Shown here: positions 39,961 through 50,562 of the stretch, piece by piece
Numbering within the stretch: position 1 is the stretch's first letter
Layout of the letters: the number at the start of each line of letters is the position of its first letter
From: Acidobacteriota bacterium
Lineage (GTDB): Bacteria > Acidobacteriota > Thermoanaerobaculia > Multivoradales > Multivoraceae
DNA: 64,000 nucleotides
Assembly: GCA_003388555.1 (NCBI GenBank)
Contig: QQVD01000068.1
Coordinates: 1-64,000, forward strand
Reading direction: 5' to 3'
Notes under the pieces: model-generated
Database searches by the model: none
What the model was told of the DNA's origin: nothing
The model's input: the letters and a program-made list of their open reading frames with translations, nothing else
Made by a program: the position numbers and the translations under genes

Positions 39961-41121
39961 TCAGACGCCGCCTTCCTGGACGATCCGCCAGCCCTCGGCA
40001 CCACGGCGCCAGAACTGCGACTTGTGACGCGTCGAGTCGTAGTTGTCGCTGCGGTAGTCCTGGCGGAAGGTGACCAGGAACAGGTCGTCCTCCCCCGGGT
40101 ACTTGAATGCCGCTAGCTCGTCGAGAGCGACGCGGATCTCCCGCTTGTGGGCATTGACCCGGCGCTTGTGCGTGCTCCAGGTCGCCAGGTTCATGCCTTC
40201 GGCCCGGAAGTCCTCGCCGTAGTGAGCCAGGTAGGCGTCCGTGTCGAGGCTCTCCCAGTCGAGCCGCCAACGCTCGACCGCGCCGAGCAGGTCGTCGCGC
40301 ACCCTGACGAACTCGGAGCGGGAGACCCACTGCAGGTCGTGGGCGATGACCACCGGCGTGCGACCGATCTCCACCAGCGGATCGAGCGCCCGGAAGTCCC
40401 GGTTGCGCAGCGTCAGGCAGCCGCGACTGGAGCGCGGCAGCAGCTCGTCGTCGGCTTTGTCCGTGCCGTGGATCCAGATCCCGCTGCCGGTCCGACCCAG
40501 CCGCCGATCCCACAGGTTCGGGTAGGAGATCGGATAGGCGCCCTCGCCGTAGATCTCCGGCAGCCTAGAGCCCGGGATGAAGTCGCGCACCCAGTAGACG
40601 CCGATCGGCGTCTTCTCATCGCCCTCGCGCACCTTGTCGGCGCCCGCCTTGCCGATGGCGACGTAGATCTCACCCGGCAGCGCGGTCAGCTCGCCGCCCC
40701 CGGTCGCGATCTCTCGCGACGGGTCACCGGGCAGGATGCGCACCAGCTGATTGTCCTCGGTCGCGAAGAGCAGTGCCGCCGGCGCGTCCTGCCGGCCTGC
40801 GGCGGGCAGTGACAGGACGTGCAACGGCAGCAGGCCCGCGGCCAGCCTGGCGGCCACCGGGTCGCCGAGAAGTGCGTCGTCGGTGCCGCCAGCCAGCGCT
40901 GCCGCCGAGGGCTGCGGTGCCTTCCGGGCGGTGGCGACGATCGAGGCCCCGGTCACCACCGCCGGCTCGCCGGTTGCGCTCGGCGGGCGGGAGGCCGCCG
41001 GCACCGGCGGCGCTGCGCCCGCGACCAGGAGCACGACACCGAGCGCCGCCCCGAGCAGCGAAGCCAGCAACACCGGCTGACGCCGCGGCGGTGGGGACGA
41101 AGAACGCGGGAACACCCTCAT
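39961..41121 (-). CDS. L,D-transpeptidase (YkuD) with NTF2-like C-terminal domain
   Basis: A 386-aa membrane-anchored enzyme. A hydrophobic anchor spans residues 16-38. The YkuD catalytic domain has IWIHGTDK (H218) and SRGCLTL (C235), the intact HxxxxxxSxGC pair. Residues about 270-386 form an NTF2-like domain, as in E. coli LdtF/YafK. L,D-transpeptidases cross-link diaminopimelate residues or attach lipoprotein to peptidoglycan. The C-terminal RSDNYDSTRHKSQFWRRGAEGWR matches the neighbouring gene. The start overlaps that gene's stop by 4 bp (ATGA), so the two are co-translated. Confidence 0.92.
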   Translation of the reverse strand: MRVFPRSSSPPPRRQPVLLASLLGAALGVVLLVAGAAPPVPAASRPPSATGEPAVVTGASIVATARKAPQPSAAALAGGTDDALLGDPVAARLAAGLLPLHVLSLPAAGRQDAPAALLFATEDNQLVRILPGDPSREIATGGGELTALPGEIYVAIGKAGADKVREGDEKTPIGVYWVRDFIPGSRLPEIYGEGAYPISYPNLWDRRLGRTGSGIWIHGTDKADDELLPRSSRGCLTLRNRDFRALDPLVEIGRTPVVIAHDLQWVSRSEFVRVRDDLLGAVERWRLDWESLDTDAYLAHYGEDFRAEGMNLATWSTHKRRVNAHKREIRVALDELAAFKYPGEDDLFLVTFRQDYRSDNYDSTRHKSQFWRRGAEGWRIVQEGGV

Positions 41122-41753
41122 CGCGGCAGCGACTCCTCGCGCACGATCCGCCAGCCGCCCTCTTCGCGGCGGGTTGCGAGCTCCTTGCTCACGTGGTCCG
41201 AGTACGAGTCGGAGCTGTAGCTCTGATCGAAGCGGACCAGGGCGTTGGCGCCGTCGAGCTCGACGCGCACTCCGCTGACGTCGATGCGGATCGTCTCGGG
41301 ATTCCGCAGCCGGTCTCGGCGCGAGAGACGCCACTCACCGCTGGTGTAGGAGGCGTACCTGCCTGTGGGCTGGAAGTCCTCGCTGTAGAACGACAGGTAG
41401 CGGTCGACGTCCTGCTTGGCCCAAGCGTCAGCCCAGACCGCGACCAGACGGTGCAGCTGGTACACGTCGTCGCCAGCGAGCAGAGCGGAGGCCGTCGGCC
41501 CCTGCGCCACGAGATCCCACAGCTGAGCGTCCTCCCCTGCCACCGGCTGCTGGCGTTCGATCGGCGCCAGGACCTCGACCGGCTGCTGACCGGCCGAGAT
41601 TCCGGTGGCCGCGACGAGCCCGAGCACTCCCTTCTCGATCCTCCTGCGCCAGGTCCTCGCCGCGAGCGCCGACCATCCGACGCGCATCGGCTCGCGCGCC
41701 GCCGCTCGGGCCGACGCCGTGTGTGCGAGCTGTGGAAGGAAGGAGAAGGGCAT
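41118..41753 (-). CDS. NTF2-like domain protein paired with the L,D-transpeptidase
   Basis: A 211-aa protein homologous to the C-terminal domain of the next gene. Both share WAxxxxxDRYLSFY/AHYxxDF, then RFDQSYSSDSYSDHVSKEL against FRQDYRSDNYDSTRHKS and end in RREEGGWRIVRE. A basic segment and weak hydrophobic stretch (GVLGLVAATG) near residues 42-52 could be an export signal. It has no catalytic residues and probably acts as an accessory to the transpeptidase. Start uncertain: ATG at 41753 or 41687. It is upstream of the transpeptidase gene in one operon. Confidence 0.75.
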   Translation of the reverse strand: MPFSFLPQLAHTASARAAAREPMRVGWSALAARTWRRRIEKGVLGLVAATGISAGQQPVEVLAPIERQQPVAGEDAQLWDLVAQGPTASALLAGDDVYQLHRLVAVWADAWAKQDVDRYLSFYSEDFQPTGRYASYTSGEWRLSRRDRLRNPETIRIDVSGVRVELDGANALVRFDQSYSSDSYSDHVSKELATRREEGGWRIVREESLPR

Positions 41754-41921
41754 CTGATGCAGGAGTCCGAACCGCGCGCGCCGGCCGCAGACGCAGAGCC
41801 GGCGACGGGGGGAATGCCGCCGGGCGACCTGCCCCGAGGGCTCGGATCGAATGGACCCGAAGAAGCTAGCACAGGGTTCGAGCGCCGGATCGTCCGGCGA
41901 TCGCGGAGCTACACCCCCCGC

Positions 41922-42917
41922 TCAGTCCCAACTCAGGGAGGCGCCGGTCTGGTACTCGGTGACCCGGGTCTCGAAGAAGTTCTTCTCCTTGGCCAGGTCG
42001 GTCGACTGGGACATCCAGGGGAAGGGGTTCTCGCGGTTGTACTGCTTCGGAAGCCCGAGCCGCTCGAGCCGGCGATCGGCGACGTGCTCGACGTACTGGC
42101 AGAACTTCTCGGCGTTGATGCCGAGCACGCCCTCCGGGCATGCATCGACCGCGTACTGCTTCTCGAGCTCGACCGCCTGCACGATCAGCCCGACGACCTC
42201 GGCCTGGAACTCGTCGTTCCAGACTTCGGGATTCTCGGCACAGATCGTCTTGATCAGGTCGCAACCGAAGGCGAGGTGGAGGCTCTCGTCGCGCATGATG
42301 TACTCGAACTGCTCGCCGATGCCGACCATGCGGTTCTGCCGTCGCAGCGCCAGCATCATGGCGAAGCCGGCATAGAAGAAGATGCCCTCCATGATCACGT
42401 AGAAGCCGATCAGGTCGCGTACGAAGCGACGGATGTTCTCGGTGCCTTCGGTGGTGAAGTTGGGGTCGAACACCGACTGCGTCAGCCCGACGACGAACTG
42501 GTCCTTCTCCCGGATCGACGGGATCGTCAGGTACATGTTGTAGACGTCGTCCGGATCCAGGCCGAGCGTGTCGCAGCAGTAGATGAAGGTGTCGGTGTGC
42601 ACCGCCTCCTCGAACGCCTGGCGCAGGAGGTACTGGCGTGCCTCGGGGTTGGTCACGTGGTTGTAGACCGCGAGCACGATGTTGTTGGCGGTGAGGCTCT
42701 CGGCGGTCGAGAAGAAGCCGAGGTTCCAGAGGATCAGCCGCCGTTCGGTGTCGCTCAGCACCTGGCCCGACTTCCACTGCTCGACGTCCTTCTGCATCGA
42801 GATCTCTTCCGGCGTCCAGTTGTTGGCGATGCCGTTCTTGTAGTACTCCCGCGCCCACGGGTAGGTGATCGGCAGGATCTTGTTGGGATCGGTCTTCGAG
42901 CTGTTGATGATGGGCAT
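41922..42917 (-). CDS. nrdB: Ribonucleotide reductase beta subunit, class Ic type
   Basis: A 331-aa R2 subunit carrying the metal cofactor that generates the oxidant for ribonucleotide reduction. Metal ligands E73, E104, H107, E177, E211 and H214 align with Chlamydia trachomatis E89, E120, H123, E193, E227 and H230 at a constant offset of 16. The radical tyrosine position is F111 (EAVHTDTFIY), as F127 in Chlamydia, and Asp84 of E. coli is Glu. This indicates a Mn/Fe cofactor and no tyrosyl radical. It has a good ribosome site (GGAGAGAGG) and follows nrdA after 242 bp without a gene. Confidence 0.92.
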   Translation of the reverse strand: MPIINSSKTDPNKILPITYPWAREYYKNGIANNWTPEEISMQKDVEQWKSGQVLSDTERRLILWNLGFFSTAESLTANNIVLAVYNHVTNPEARQYLLRQAFEEAVHTDTFIYCCDTLGLDPDDVYNMYLTIPSIREKDQFVVGLTQSVFDPNFTTEGTENIRRFVRDLIGFYVIMEGIFFYAGFAMMLALRRQNRMVGIGEQFEYIMRDESLHLAFGCDLIKTICAENPEVWNDEFQAEVVGLIVQAVELEKQYAVDACPEGVLGINAEKFCQYVEHVADRRLERLGLPKQYNRENPFPWMSQSTDLAKEKNFFETRVTEYQTGASLSWD

Positions 42918-43159
42918 GGCCTCTCTCCTGTCTTCGATCACCGCCGCACCCCGCCTCAGGGGGATCGACCACACCGCGCTCCCCGGAGACGGGTCGCTGA
43001 TGCCGGATCGTTGTCTGGTTGTACGTCTTCGCTGCCGTCGGAAACGAGATTCAGGCGCCAGACCGGGATGCCGACCGGGCGGGGTTCGCCGCCGCCCGGT
43101 CTTCCGGGGGCGGCGCTGCGTTCCGGCGCGGGAACCCCCACGCCGCGGCACGCCCCGGC

Positions 43160-46018
43160 TTACTGGCAGGCCTCGCAGTCGGGATCGTCGATGCGGCACA
43201 GCCCCGGCTCGACCTTGCGCCCCTCGGGAGCCGGCGAGCCCTCGACTTCACCCCCGTCCGGGACCGAGGCCGCCGGCACCGGTACGGCGCCGGCGGAGTC
43301 CGCCACGAGGCCACCACCGAGTCCTCCGGCCGCGACCCCCAGCTTCTGGTACTCGCGCTTCTGGGTGAAGCCGTACTTGGCCGCGTCCAGCGTCGATTTC
43401 TCGACCTGGGTCGCCGCCAGCGAACGCAGGTAGTAGGTCGTCTTCAGACCCGCCTCCCAGGCGGCCATGTAGACCTCGCTGAGCTTCTTGCCCGAGGTGC
43501 CCTTGAGGAACACGTTGTGCGACTGGCTCTGGTCGATCCACTTGCTGCGCACGGCGGAGAGCCTGATGCAGTGCAGCGCGTCGATCTCGAAAGCCTCCTT
43601 GTACTTGGCGCGCAGCGCCTCGGGGATGGCATCGATCATCTGCACGTTGCCGTCGTAGTACTTGAGCTGCTCGAGCATCTCGTCGCCCCACAGCCCGAGC
43701 TGCTTGAGGTCCTCCACCAGGTAGCGGTTGACGATGGTGAACTCGCCGCTGATGTTCGCCTTGACGTAGATGTTCTTGTAGATCGGCTCGATACACGGGA
43801 AGCAGCCGGAGATGTTGGAGATCGTCGCGGTCGGCGCGATCGCCATCGTGTTCGAGTTGCGCATCCCGTGCTCGGCGACGTGCTCGCGCACGATGCTCCA
43901 GTCGAGCCGCTCGGTGCGCGGCACGGTGACCGGGACCCCGCGCTCCTGCTCGAGCAGGTGCAGGGTGTCGAGCGGGAACAGGCCGCGATCCCACTTCGAG
44001 CCGGGGTAGCTCTCGTAGGTTCCCCGCTCGGCGGCGAGCCGCGAGGAGCCCAGGATCGCGTGGTAGCCGATGATCTCGCCGATGCGATCGGCGACCTCGA
44101 TCGCCTCCTCGCTGTCGAAGTTCACGTCGAGCTGGTAGAGCGCGTCCTGGAAGCCCATCACCCCCAGACCGACGGGACGGTGGCGCAGGTTCGAGTTGCG
44201 CGCCTCGGGGGTCGGGTAGAAGTTGATGTCGACGACGTTGTCGAGCATGCGGATCGCGCACTCCACCGTCTGCGCCAGGCGGGCCTCGTCGATGCGACCG
44301 TCGGTGATGTGCCGTGCCAGGTTGATCGACCCCAGATTGCACACCGCGGTCTCGTCGGCGGAGGTGTTGAGGGTGATCTCGGTGCACAGGTTGGAGCTGT
44401 GGATGACCCCCACGTGGTCCTGCGGCGAACGCACGTTGCAGGCGTCCTTGAAGGTGATCCATGGATGGCCGGTCTCGAACAGCATGGTGAGCATCTTGCG
44501 CCACAGGTCGCGGGCCTGGACCCGCTTGTAGAGCCGCATCTCACCGCGCTCCCCTCGCGCCTCGTACTCGAGGTAGCGACGCTCGAAGTCGCGGCCGTAG
44601 GTGTGGTGCAGATCCGGGACCTCGTCGGGCGAGAAGAGGGTCCAGTGAGCGTCCTCCCGCACCCGCTTCATGAACAGATCCGGGATCCAGTTGGCGGTGT
44701 TCATGTCGTGGGTGCGCCGCCGGTCGTCCCCGGTGTTCTTGCGCAGGTCGAGGAAGTCCTCGATGTCGTAGTGCCAGGTCTCGAGGTAGGCACACGTCGC
44801 GCCGCGGCGCTTGCCGGAGCGGTTGATCGCCATCGTCACGTCGTTGGCGATCTTGAGGAACGGCACGACGCCCTGGCTGTCGACGTTGGTGCTCTGGATG
44901 TGAGCGCCGGTGGCGCGGATGTTCGACCAGTCGTTGCCGATGCCACCCGACCACTTCGACAGCTGGGCGTTGTCGCCGAGGCTCTTGAAGATGTGCGCCA
45001 GATGGTCGTCGATGGTGGTCAAGTAGCAGCTCGACAGCTGGGGATGGCTGGTGCCCGAGTGGAAGAGCGTCGGCGTCGAGGCCACGTAGAGCAGCTGCGA
45101 GAAGACCTCGTAGAACTCGAGTGCGCGCTCGGTGGCGTTGGGCTCCTCGATCGACAGGCCCATCGCCACCCTCATCCAGAAGCCCTGCGGCAGCTCGAGC
45201 ACCTCGGAGCGCTGGTTGCGCATCAGATAGCGGTCGTAGAGGGTCTGCATGCCGAGGTAGGTGAACTCGTCGTCGCGCTCCAGCTTGAGGCTCGCGGCCA
45301 TCAGGTCGAGGTCGAAGCGTCCCAGCCGCTCGTCGTAGCGCTTGGCCGCGAGACCGTCGACGATCGAACGCTTGAAGGCGTCACGGTAGGCCTTGTCGAG
45401 CTCCTTGCGGGAGGTCGAGCGCCCGATCACCTCGCGGCAGACGATCTGCCGCTGCAGCCGGGCAGCGAGCTTGTTGTACGCGGGATCGCGCTCGATGTAG
45501 GCCGCCGCTGAGAGCACCATGGCGTTCTGGACCTGCACCGTGGGGATGCGGTCGTAGACGTTGTGCACCACCTCGCGCAGCACCAGGTCGACGTCGACGT
45601 CGACGAGCCCGTCGGCGGCGCGGCGCAGGGCGTCCTCCACCTTCTTGACGTTGAACAGCACCACCCTGCCGTCGCGCTTCACCGCGGTGAGCTTGCCGAG
45701 ACGGGCGTCCTCGATCGCCCGCTGCCGCGCGGCGTCCCGCGCCTTCTGCCGATCGGCGCGATACAGGATGTAGGCCTTGGCCACTTCGTAGTGGCCGCCC
45801 AGCACCAGGTGCTTCTCGACGATGTCCTGGATGTTCTCGACGTTCGGGAAGAAGTCCTGGAACCGGGTCCGGATCTCCTCCACGATCTCGGCGACCACCG
45901 CGTCGACCTGCTCGGCCGCCACGCCGGCCCCGGTGGCCCGCACCGCATTGCGGATGGCCACGGCGATACGCTCGCGATCGAACTCGACGACCTCACCCGT
46001 GCGCTTGACGACTCTCAC
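43160..46018 (-). CDS. nrdA: Ribonucleotide reductase alpha subunit, class I, with two ATP-cones
   Basis: A 952-aa R1 subunit that reduces ribonucleoside diphosphates to deoxy forms. Two ATP-cone domains lie at residues about 1-92 and 108-200 (KRTGEVVEFDRERI, then KRDGRVVLFNVKKV), so dATP inhibition may be stacked. Active-site motifs are SNLCTEITL (the N-x-C-x-E triad), NISGCFPCIEP, and TYYLRSLA with the radical-transfer tyrosine pair. The C-terminal Cys pair DPDCEACQ shuttles electrons. The start is GTG at 46018, with GGGAGAG 6 bp upstream. The next gene on the same strand is nrdB. Two or three ATP-cones are usual for class Ic systems. Confidence 0.93.
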   Translation of the reverse strand: MRVVKRTGEVVEFDRERIAVAIRNAVRATGAGVAAEQVDAVVAEIVEEIRTRFQDFFPNVENIQDIVEKHLVLGGHYEVAKAYILYRADRQKARDAARQRAIEDARLGKLTAVKRDGRVVLFNVKKVEDALRRAADGLVDVDVDLVLREVVHNVYDRIPTVQVQNAMVLSAAAYIERDPAYNKLAARLQRQIVCREVIGRSTSRKELDKAYRDAFKRSIVDGLAAKRYDERLGRFDLDLMAASLKLERDDEFTYLGMQTLYDRYLMRNQRSEVLELPQGFWMRVAMGLSIEEPNATERALEFYEVFSQLLYVASTPTLFHSGTSHPQLSSCYLTTIDDHLAHIFKSLGDNAQLSKWSGGIGNDWSNIRATGAHIQSTNVDSQGVVPFLKIANDVTMAINRSGKRRGATCAYLETWHYDIEDFLDLRKNTGDDRRRTHDMNTANWIPDLFMKRVREDAHWTLFSPDEVPDLHHTYGRDFERRYLEYEARGERGEMRLYKRVQARDLWRKMLTMLFETGHPWITFKDACNVRSPQDHVGVIHSSNLCTEITLNTSADETAVCNLGSINLARHITDGRIDEARLAQTVECAIRMLDNVVDINFYPTPEARNSNLRHRPVGLGVMGFQDALYQLDVNFDSEEAIEVADRIGEIIGYHAILGSSRLAAERGTYESYPGSKWDRGLFPLDTLHLLEQERGVPVTVPRTERLDWSIVREHVAEHGMRNSNTMAIAPTATISNISGCFPCIEPIYKNIYVKANISGEFTIVNRYLVEDLKQLGLWGDEMLEQLKYYDGNVQMIDAIPEALRAKYKEAFEIDALHCIRLSAVRSKWIDQSQSHNVFLKGTSGKKLSEVYMAAWEAGLKTTYYLRSLAATQVEKSTLDAAKYGFTQKREYQKLGVAAGGLGGGLVADSAGAVPVPAASVPDGGEVEGSPAPEGRKVEPGLCRIDDPDCEACQ

Positions 46019-46493
46019 TGCATCTCTCCCTCTCGCTCTGGACGCTCGCACTGCTCCCCTGGCGCGGGGCCGGAGGCCACGGCCGGAGTCCGTCGGTGGA
46101 AGCTGCTCTCGGCAGCCCGATCTGGCCACGCGGCACGACGCCACGCCCCCGGCGGCCGCTGCGTCTCGGCGCGGCGCCCTCCCTGGCTCGTCCCCAGATC
46201 GTTCCGTCCGCGAAGCCCTCGACCGGTGGTTCGAGCGGGCCTAGGGCCGAGGATCCCGACCGGGCCCGCGTCATCCCGTCGGGATCTCCGGAGAGCCCCG
46301 ACCGGTGCTTGCCACCGCATCGCCGAAGCTCTGGACACCCTTTCGGTCACGAAACGAACCCCCTCGCAAAGTCCGCACCGCCCGCGGCAGTCGATCGAGC
46401 TGCTAAGTCGTTCCAGCAGTTCGACTTGGAGCCGCAGGCCGTCGGCGGTTCGCGGCACGACGAGCGCCGCTTCCTCGTTGGACGGTGCGAGGC
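46019..46493 (-). other. Long nrdA leader, about 475 bp
   Basis: No convincing gene lies between the promoter and nrdA. The minus-strand frame here is Arg/Gly/Pro-rich and not protein-like. A small inverted repeat AAGTCG/CGACTT occurs near 46404-46427. I looked for a cobalamin-riboswitch B12 box (GCCACTG) and did not see one. A 475-nt leader is long for this compact genome. Confidence 0.4.
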
Positions 46494-46544
46494 AACCTAC
46501 AACATGTTGTGGGGCACCGTCAACGCCACCACAACATCATGCAA
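46494..46544 (-). promoter_or_regulatory. nrdAB promoter with paired NrdR-box-like sites
   Basis: On the minus strand, -35 TTGACG at 46523-46518 and -10 TAGGTT at 46499-46494 are separated by 18 bp. Box 1 (46497-46512) contains the perfect palindrome ACAACATGTTGT and overlaps the spacer and -10. Box 2 (46529-46544) contains CAACATCATG, 32 bp from the same point in box 1, or three helical turns. Matches to the NrdR consensus ACACWATATATWGTGT are 11 and 9 of 16. Binding is inferred. Confidence 0.55.
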
Positions 46545-46680
46545 GCATCTCCAATGCCTCGGGGAGCCCAAGGAATGTCGCCTCGCGCCCCGCGAACCGG
46601 GGCTGGGCGGCTACTTGCCTGGTCCAGGTCGGCCGCAGCAGGCGGCCGATGATCGGCGGCGCGTCCGGCCACAGGAGACC

Positions 46681-46709
46681 CGGACACGCAGAGCGGCTGA
46701 CCGTACAAT
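46681..46709 (+). promoter_or_regulatory. Promoter upstream of gltX
   Basis: CGGACA at 46681-46686 and TACAAT at 46704-46709 are separated by 17 bp. Transcription would start near 46716, about 100 nt before the gltX GTG. The -10 differs from consensus at one position; the -35 shares only GACA. Confidence 0.55.
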
Positions 46710-46818
46710 GGCCGACCGGTGCTCGCCCCGGACCCGCCGTCGGGTCGCGAGTCCCGACCGACCAGCCACTCCGAAGAAGAACCAGGCCCGAGCCAGGGCC
46801 CGCCGGGAGACAGCCCCC

Positions 46819-48366
46819 GTGAGCGACGACAGAGAGAAGCCGGTGCGCGTCCGGGTCGCGCCGTCGCCGACCGGCGACCCGCACCTCGGTACCGCCTACC
46901 AGGCACTGTTCAACTACGCCTTCGCGCGCCGCCACGGTGGTCAGTTCGTGCTCCGCATCGAGGACACCGACCGTCAGCGCAGCAGCCGCGAGTCGGAGGA
47001 GGAGATCCTCGCCGCCCTGCGCTGGCTGGGACTGGCATGGGACGAAGGCCCCGACCAGGACGGCCCACACGCGCCTTACCGTCAGAGCGAGCGACTGGAG
47101 ATCTACCGCGAGCATGCCGAGCGGCTGCTCGCCAGCGGCGCCGCATACCGCGACTTCTCGACCCGCGAGGAGATCGCGCGGGAGCGCGAGAGCGGCCAGG
47201 ACGCGCTCGACTACGTCGGCCACAGTCGCCGCCACCGCGACCTCGATCCCGAGGAGGCGGCGCGGCGGGCGGCCGCCGGCGAGGAGCACGTGGTGCGTCT
47301 CAGGGTGCCGACCGACGGCGTCTGCACCATGCACGACGTGCTGCGCGGCGCCATCGAGCGCGAATGGAGCCTGGTCGACGACCAGGTGCTGCTCAAGTCG
47401 GACGGCTTCCCCACCTACCACCTGGCCAACGTCGTCGACGACCACCTGATGGAGATCACCCACGTGATCCGGGGCGAGGAGTGGATCAGCTCCCTGCCCA
47501 AGCACCTGCTGCTCTACGAGAAGCTCGGCTGGCAGCCGCCGCTCTTCTGCCACCTGCCCCTGCTGCGCAACGACGACGCCAACCGCAGCAAGCTCTCGAA
47601 GCGACGCAACCCGACCTCTATCGACTACTACCGGCGCGCCGGCTACCTGCCCGAGGCGCTACTCAACTTCCTCGGCCTGATGGGACTCTCCCGCGCCGAC
47701 GGCGACGAGAAACTGTCGCTCGAGGAGTTCGTCGAAGGGTTCGATCTCGAGGCGATCTCGCTCGGCGGGCCGGTCTTCGACCAGAAGAAGCTGCGCTGGC
47801 TGAACGCGCGCTACCTGCGAGAGGACTTCGACGCCGCCGGCCTGGTCCGGCTGCTGCGTTCGTGGCGCCTCGACGACACGACCCTCGAGCGCATCGCCCC
47901 GCTGGCGCAGCCGCGCCTCGAGACGCTCGGCGACTGGGGCGAGCTCACAGCCCACCTCTTCGCCGATCTGGTCGAGCCGCCGGTCGAGGAGCTCACGCTC
48001 GAGGGATGCGAGCCCGAGCAGGTCGCCGAGGTGCTGCAGATGGTCGCCTGGCGCGTCGACACCCTGCGCCCCTTCGTCGCCGATCGGATCCACGGCGTCC
48101 TGCGCGAGTTGGCCGAGCAGCTCGGCTTCAAGCTACGCCAGTTCACCCGACCGCTCTATGTCGCCATCTCCGGCAAGCCGGCCTCGACGCCGCTCTTCGA
48201 CACCATGGAGATCCTCGGCCGGGACCTCACCCGCGCCCGCCTGCGCGCCGCCGTCGAGCGACTCGGCGGTCTCGGCGCCAAGAAGTTGAAGAAGCTCGAG
48301 AAGCGCTACCAGGCGCTCGGCGGTGGATCGGGCGGCGAAGGATCAGACGACGACGGCGACGGCTGA
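46819..48366 (+). CDS. gltX: Glutamyl-tRNA synthetase
   Basis: A 515-aa class I synthetase that charges tRNA-Glu. The HIGH motif is PTGDPHLGTAYQ, the ATP loop includes RIEDTDRQRSS, and the KMSKS motif is SKLSKRRN near residue 258. The specificity segment FPTYHLANVVDDHLMEITHV is bacterial GluRS-like. The C-terminal anticodon domain extends to a charged Gly/Asp tail. GTG at 46819 gives the canonical KPVRVRVAPSPTG start; the frame is open upstream but that part is Arg-rich. It converges with glnS, whose stop is 58 bp away. Confidence 0.96.
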   Translation: MSDDREKPVRVRVAPSPTGDPHLGTAYQALFNYAFARRHGGQFVLRIEDTDRQRSSRESEEEILAALRWLGLAWDEGPDQDGPHAPYRQSERLEIYREHAERLLASGAAYRDFSTREEIARERESGQDALDYVGHSRRHRDLDPEEAARRAAAGEEHVVRLRVPTDGVCTMHDVLRGAIEREWSLVDDQVLLKSDGFPTYHLANVVDDHLMEITHVIRGEEWISSLPKHLLLYEKLGWQPPLFCHLPLLRNDDANRSKLSKRRNPTSIDYYRRAGYLPEALLNFLGLMGLSRADGDEKLSLEEFVEGFDLEAISLGGPVFDQKKLRWLNARYLREDFDAAGLVRLLRSWRLDDTTLERIAPLAQPRLETLGDWGELTAHLFADLVEPPVEELTLEGCEPEQVAEVLQMVAWRVDTLRPFVADRIHGVLRELAEQLGFKLRQFTRPLYVAISGKPASTPLFDTMEILGRDLTRARLRAAVERLGGLGAKKLKKLEKRYQALGGGSGGEGSDDDGDG

Positions 48367-48424
48367 GCCCGTCGCACCCGCGGGAACCACCGGTCGAGGC
48401 CCGCTGCTCCCGTCGCCCCCGGGG

Positions 48425-50173
<1,749 letters not shown>

Positions 50174-50562
50174 CGCCTGGCTCCTGATCACAACCGCCGC
50201 CGGTCCCGAACGGACCGACCTGCACGGCGTCGCCGACTCGGCTCCGCGGCGCGGGCCTCTGGCAGGGTCCTCCGGTGGCCATCGGCGCTCGGCGTCCACC
50301 GACCACCCTGTCGGGACCGCCGTCGCACCCCGACGGGAGGACGGATCGTGCCGAACGGCGCCTCTCGCCGGCTCCCGGGGTGGCGCCCGGCACGGGGCGG
50401 CGTGCACGCGGCGCGCGAGTATAGCCCGTGAGCTCGCGAGCGACCGCACCGCCGCCGCGCAGACTCCACCGGCCGCCACCCGGATGGCCGCTTGAGATCG
50501 CACCGCGAAGCGGACAACATCGGCCGACGACCGTCCTCGCGGCGCAGCACGGAGAAGAGCGA
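50174..50562. other. Divergent intergenic region between glnS and the acyl-CoA dehydrogenase gene, 389 bp
   Basis: Open frames here are Arg/Gly/Pro-rich and not protein-like. GGAGAAG precedes the acyl-CoA dehydrogenase start. I see no RNA gene, repeat or convincing promoter pair. Confidence 0.45.

Noticed and set aside
43019-45511. 830-codon plus-strand ORF antisense to nrdA
   Set aside because: Codon-pattern shadow of nrdA, which is fully supported by motifs on the minus strand.
46230-46260. Possible tRNA T-arm (GGTTCGAGC) upstream of nrdA
   Set aside because: No flanking acceptor, D or anticodon stems can be built.
46015-46458. Minus-strand ORF of 147 codons upstream of nrdA
   Set aside because: Arg/Gly/Pro-rich noise and no recognisable domain; it overlaps the nrdA start region.
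46019-46493. Cobalamin riboswitch controlling nrdAB
   Set aside because: I looked for the B12 box GCCACTG and did not find it on the minus strand of the leader; NrdR control fits better.
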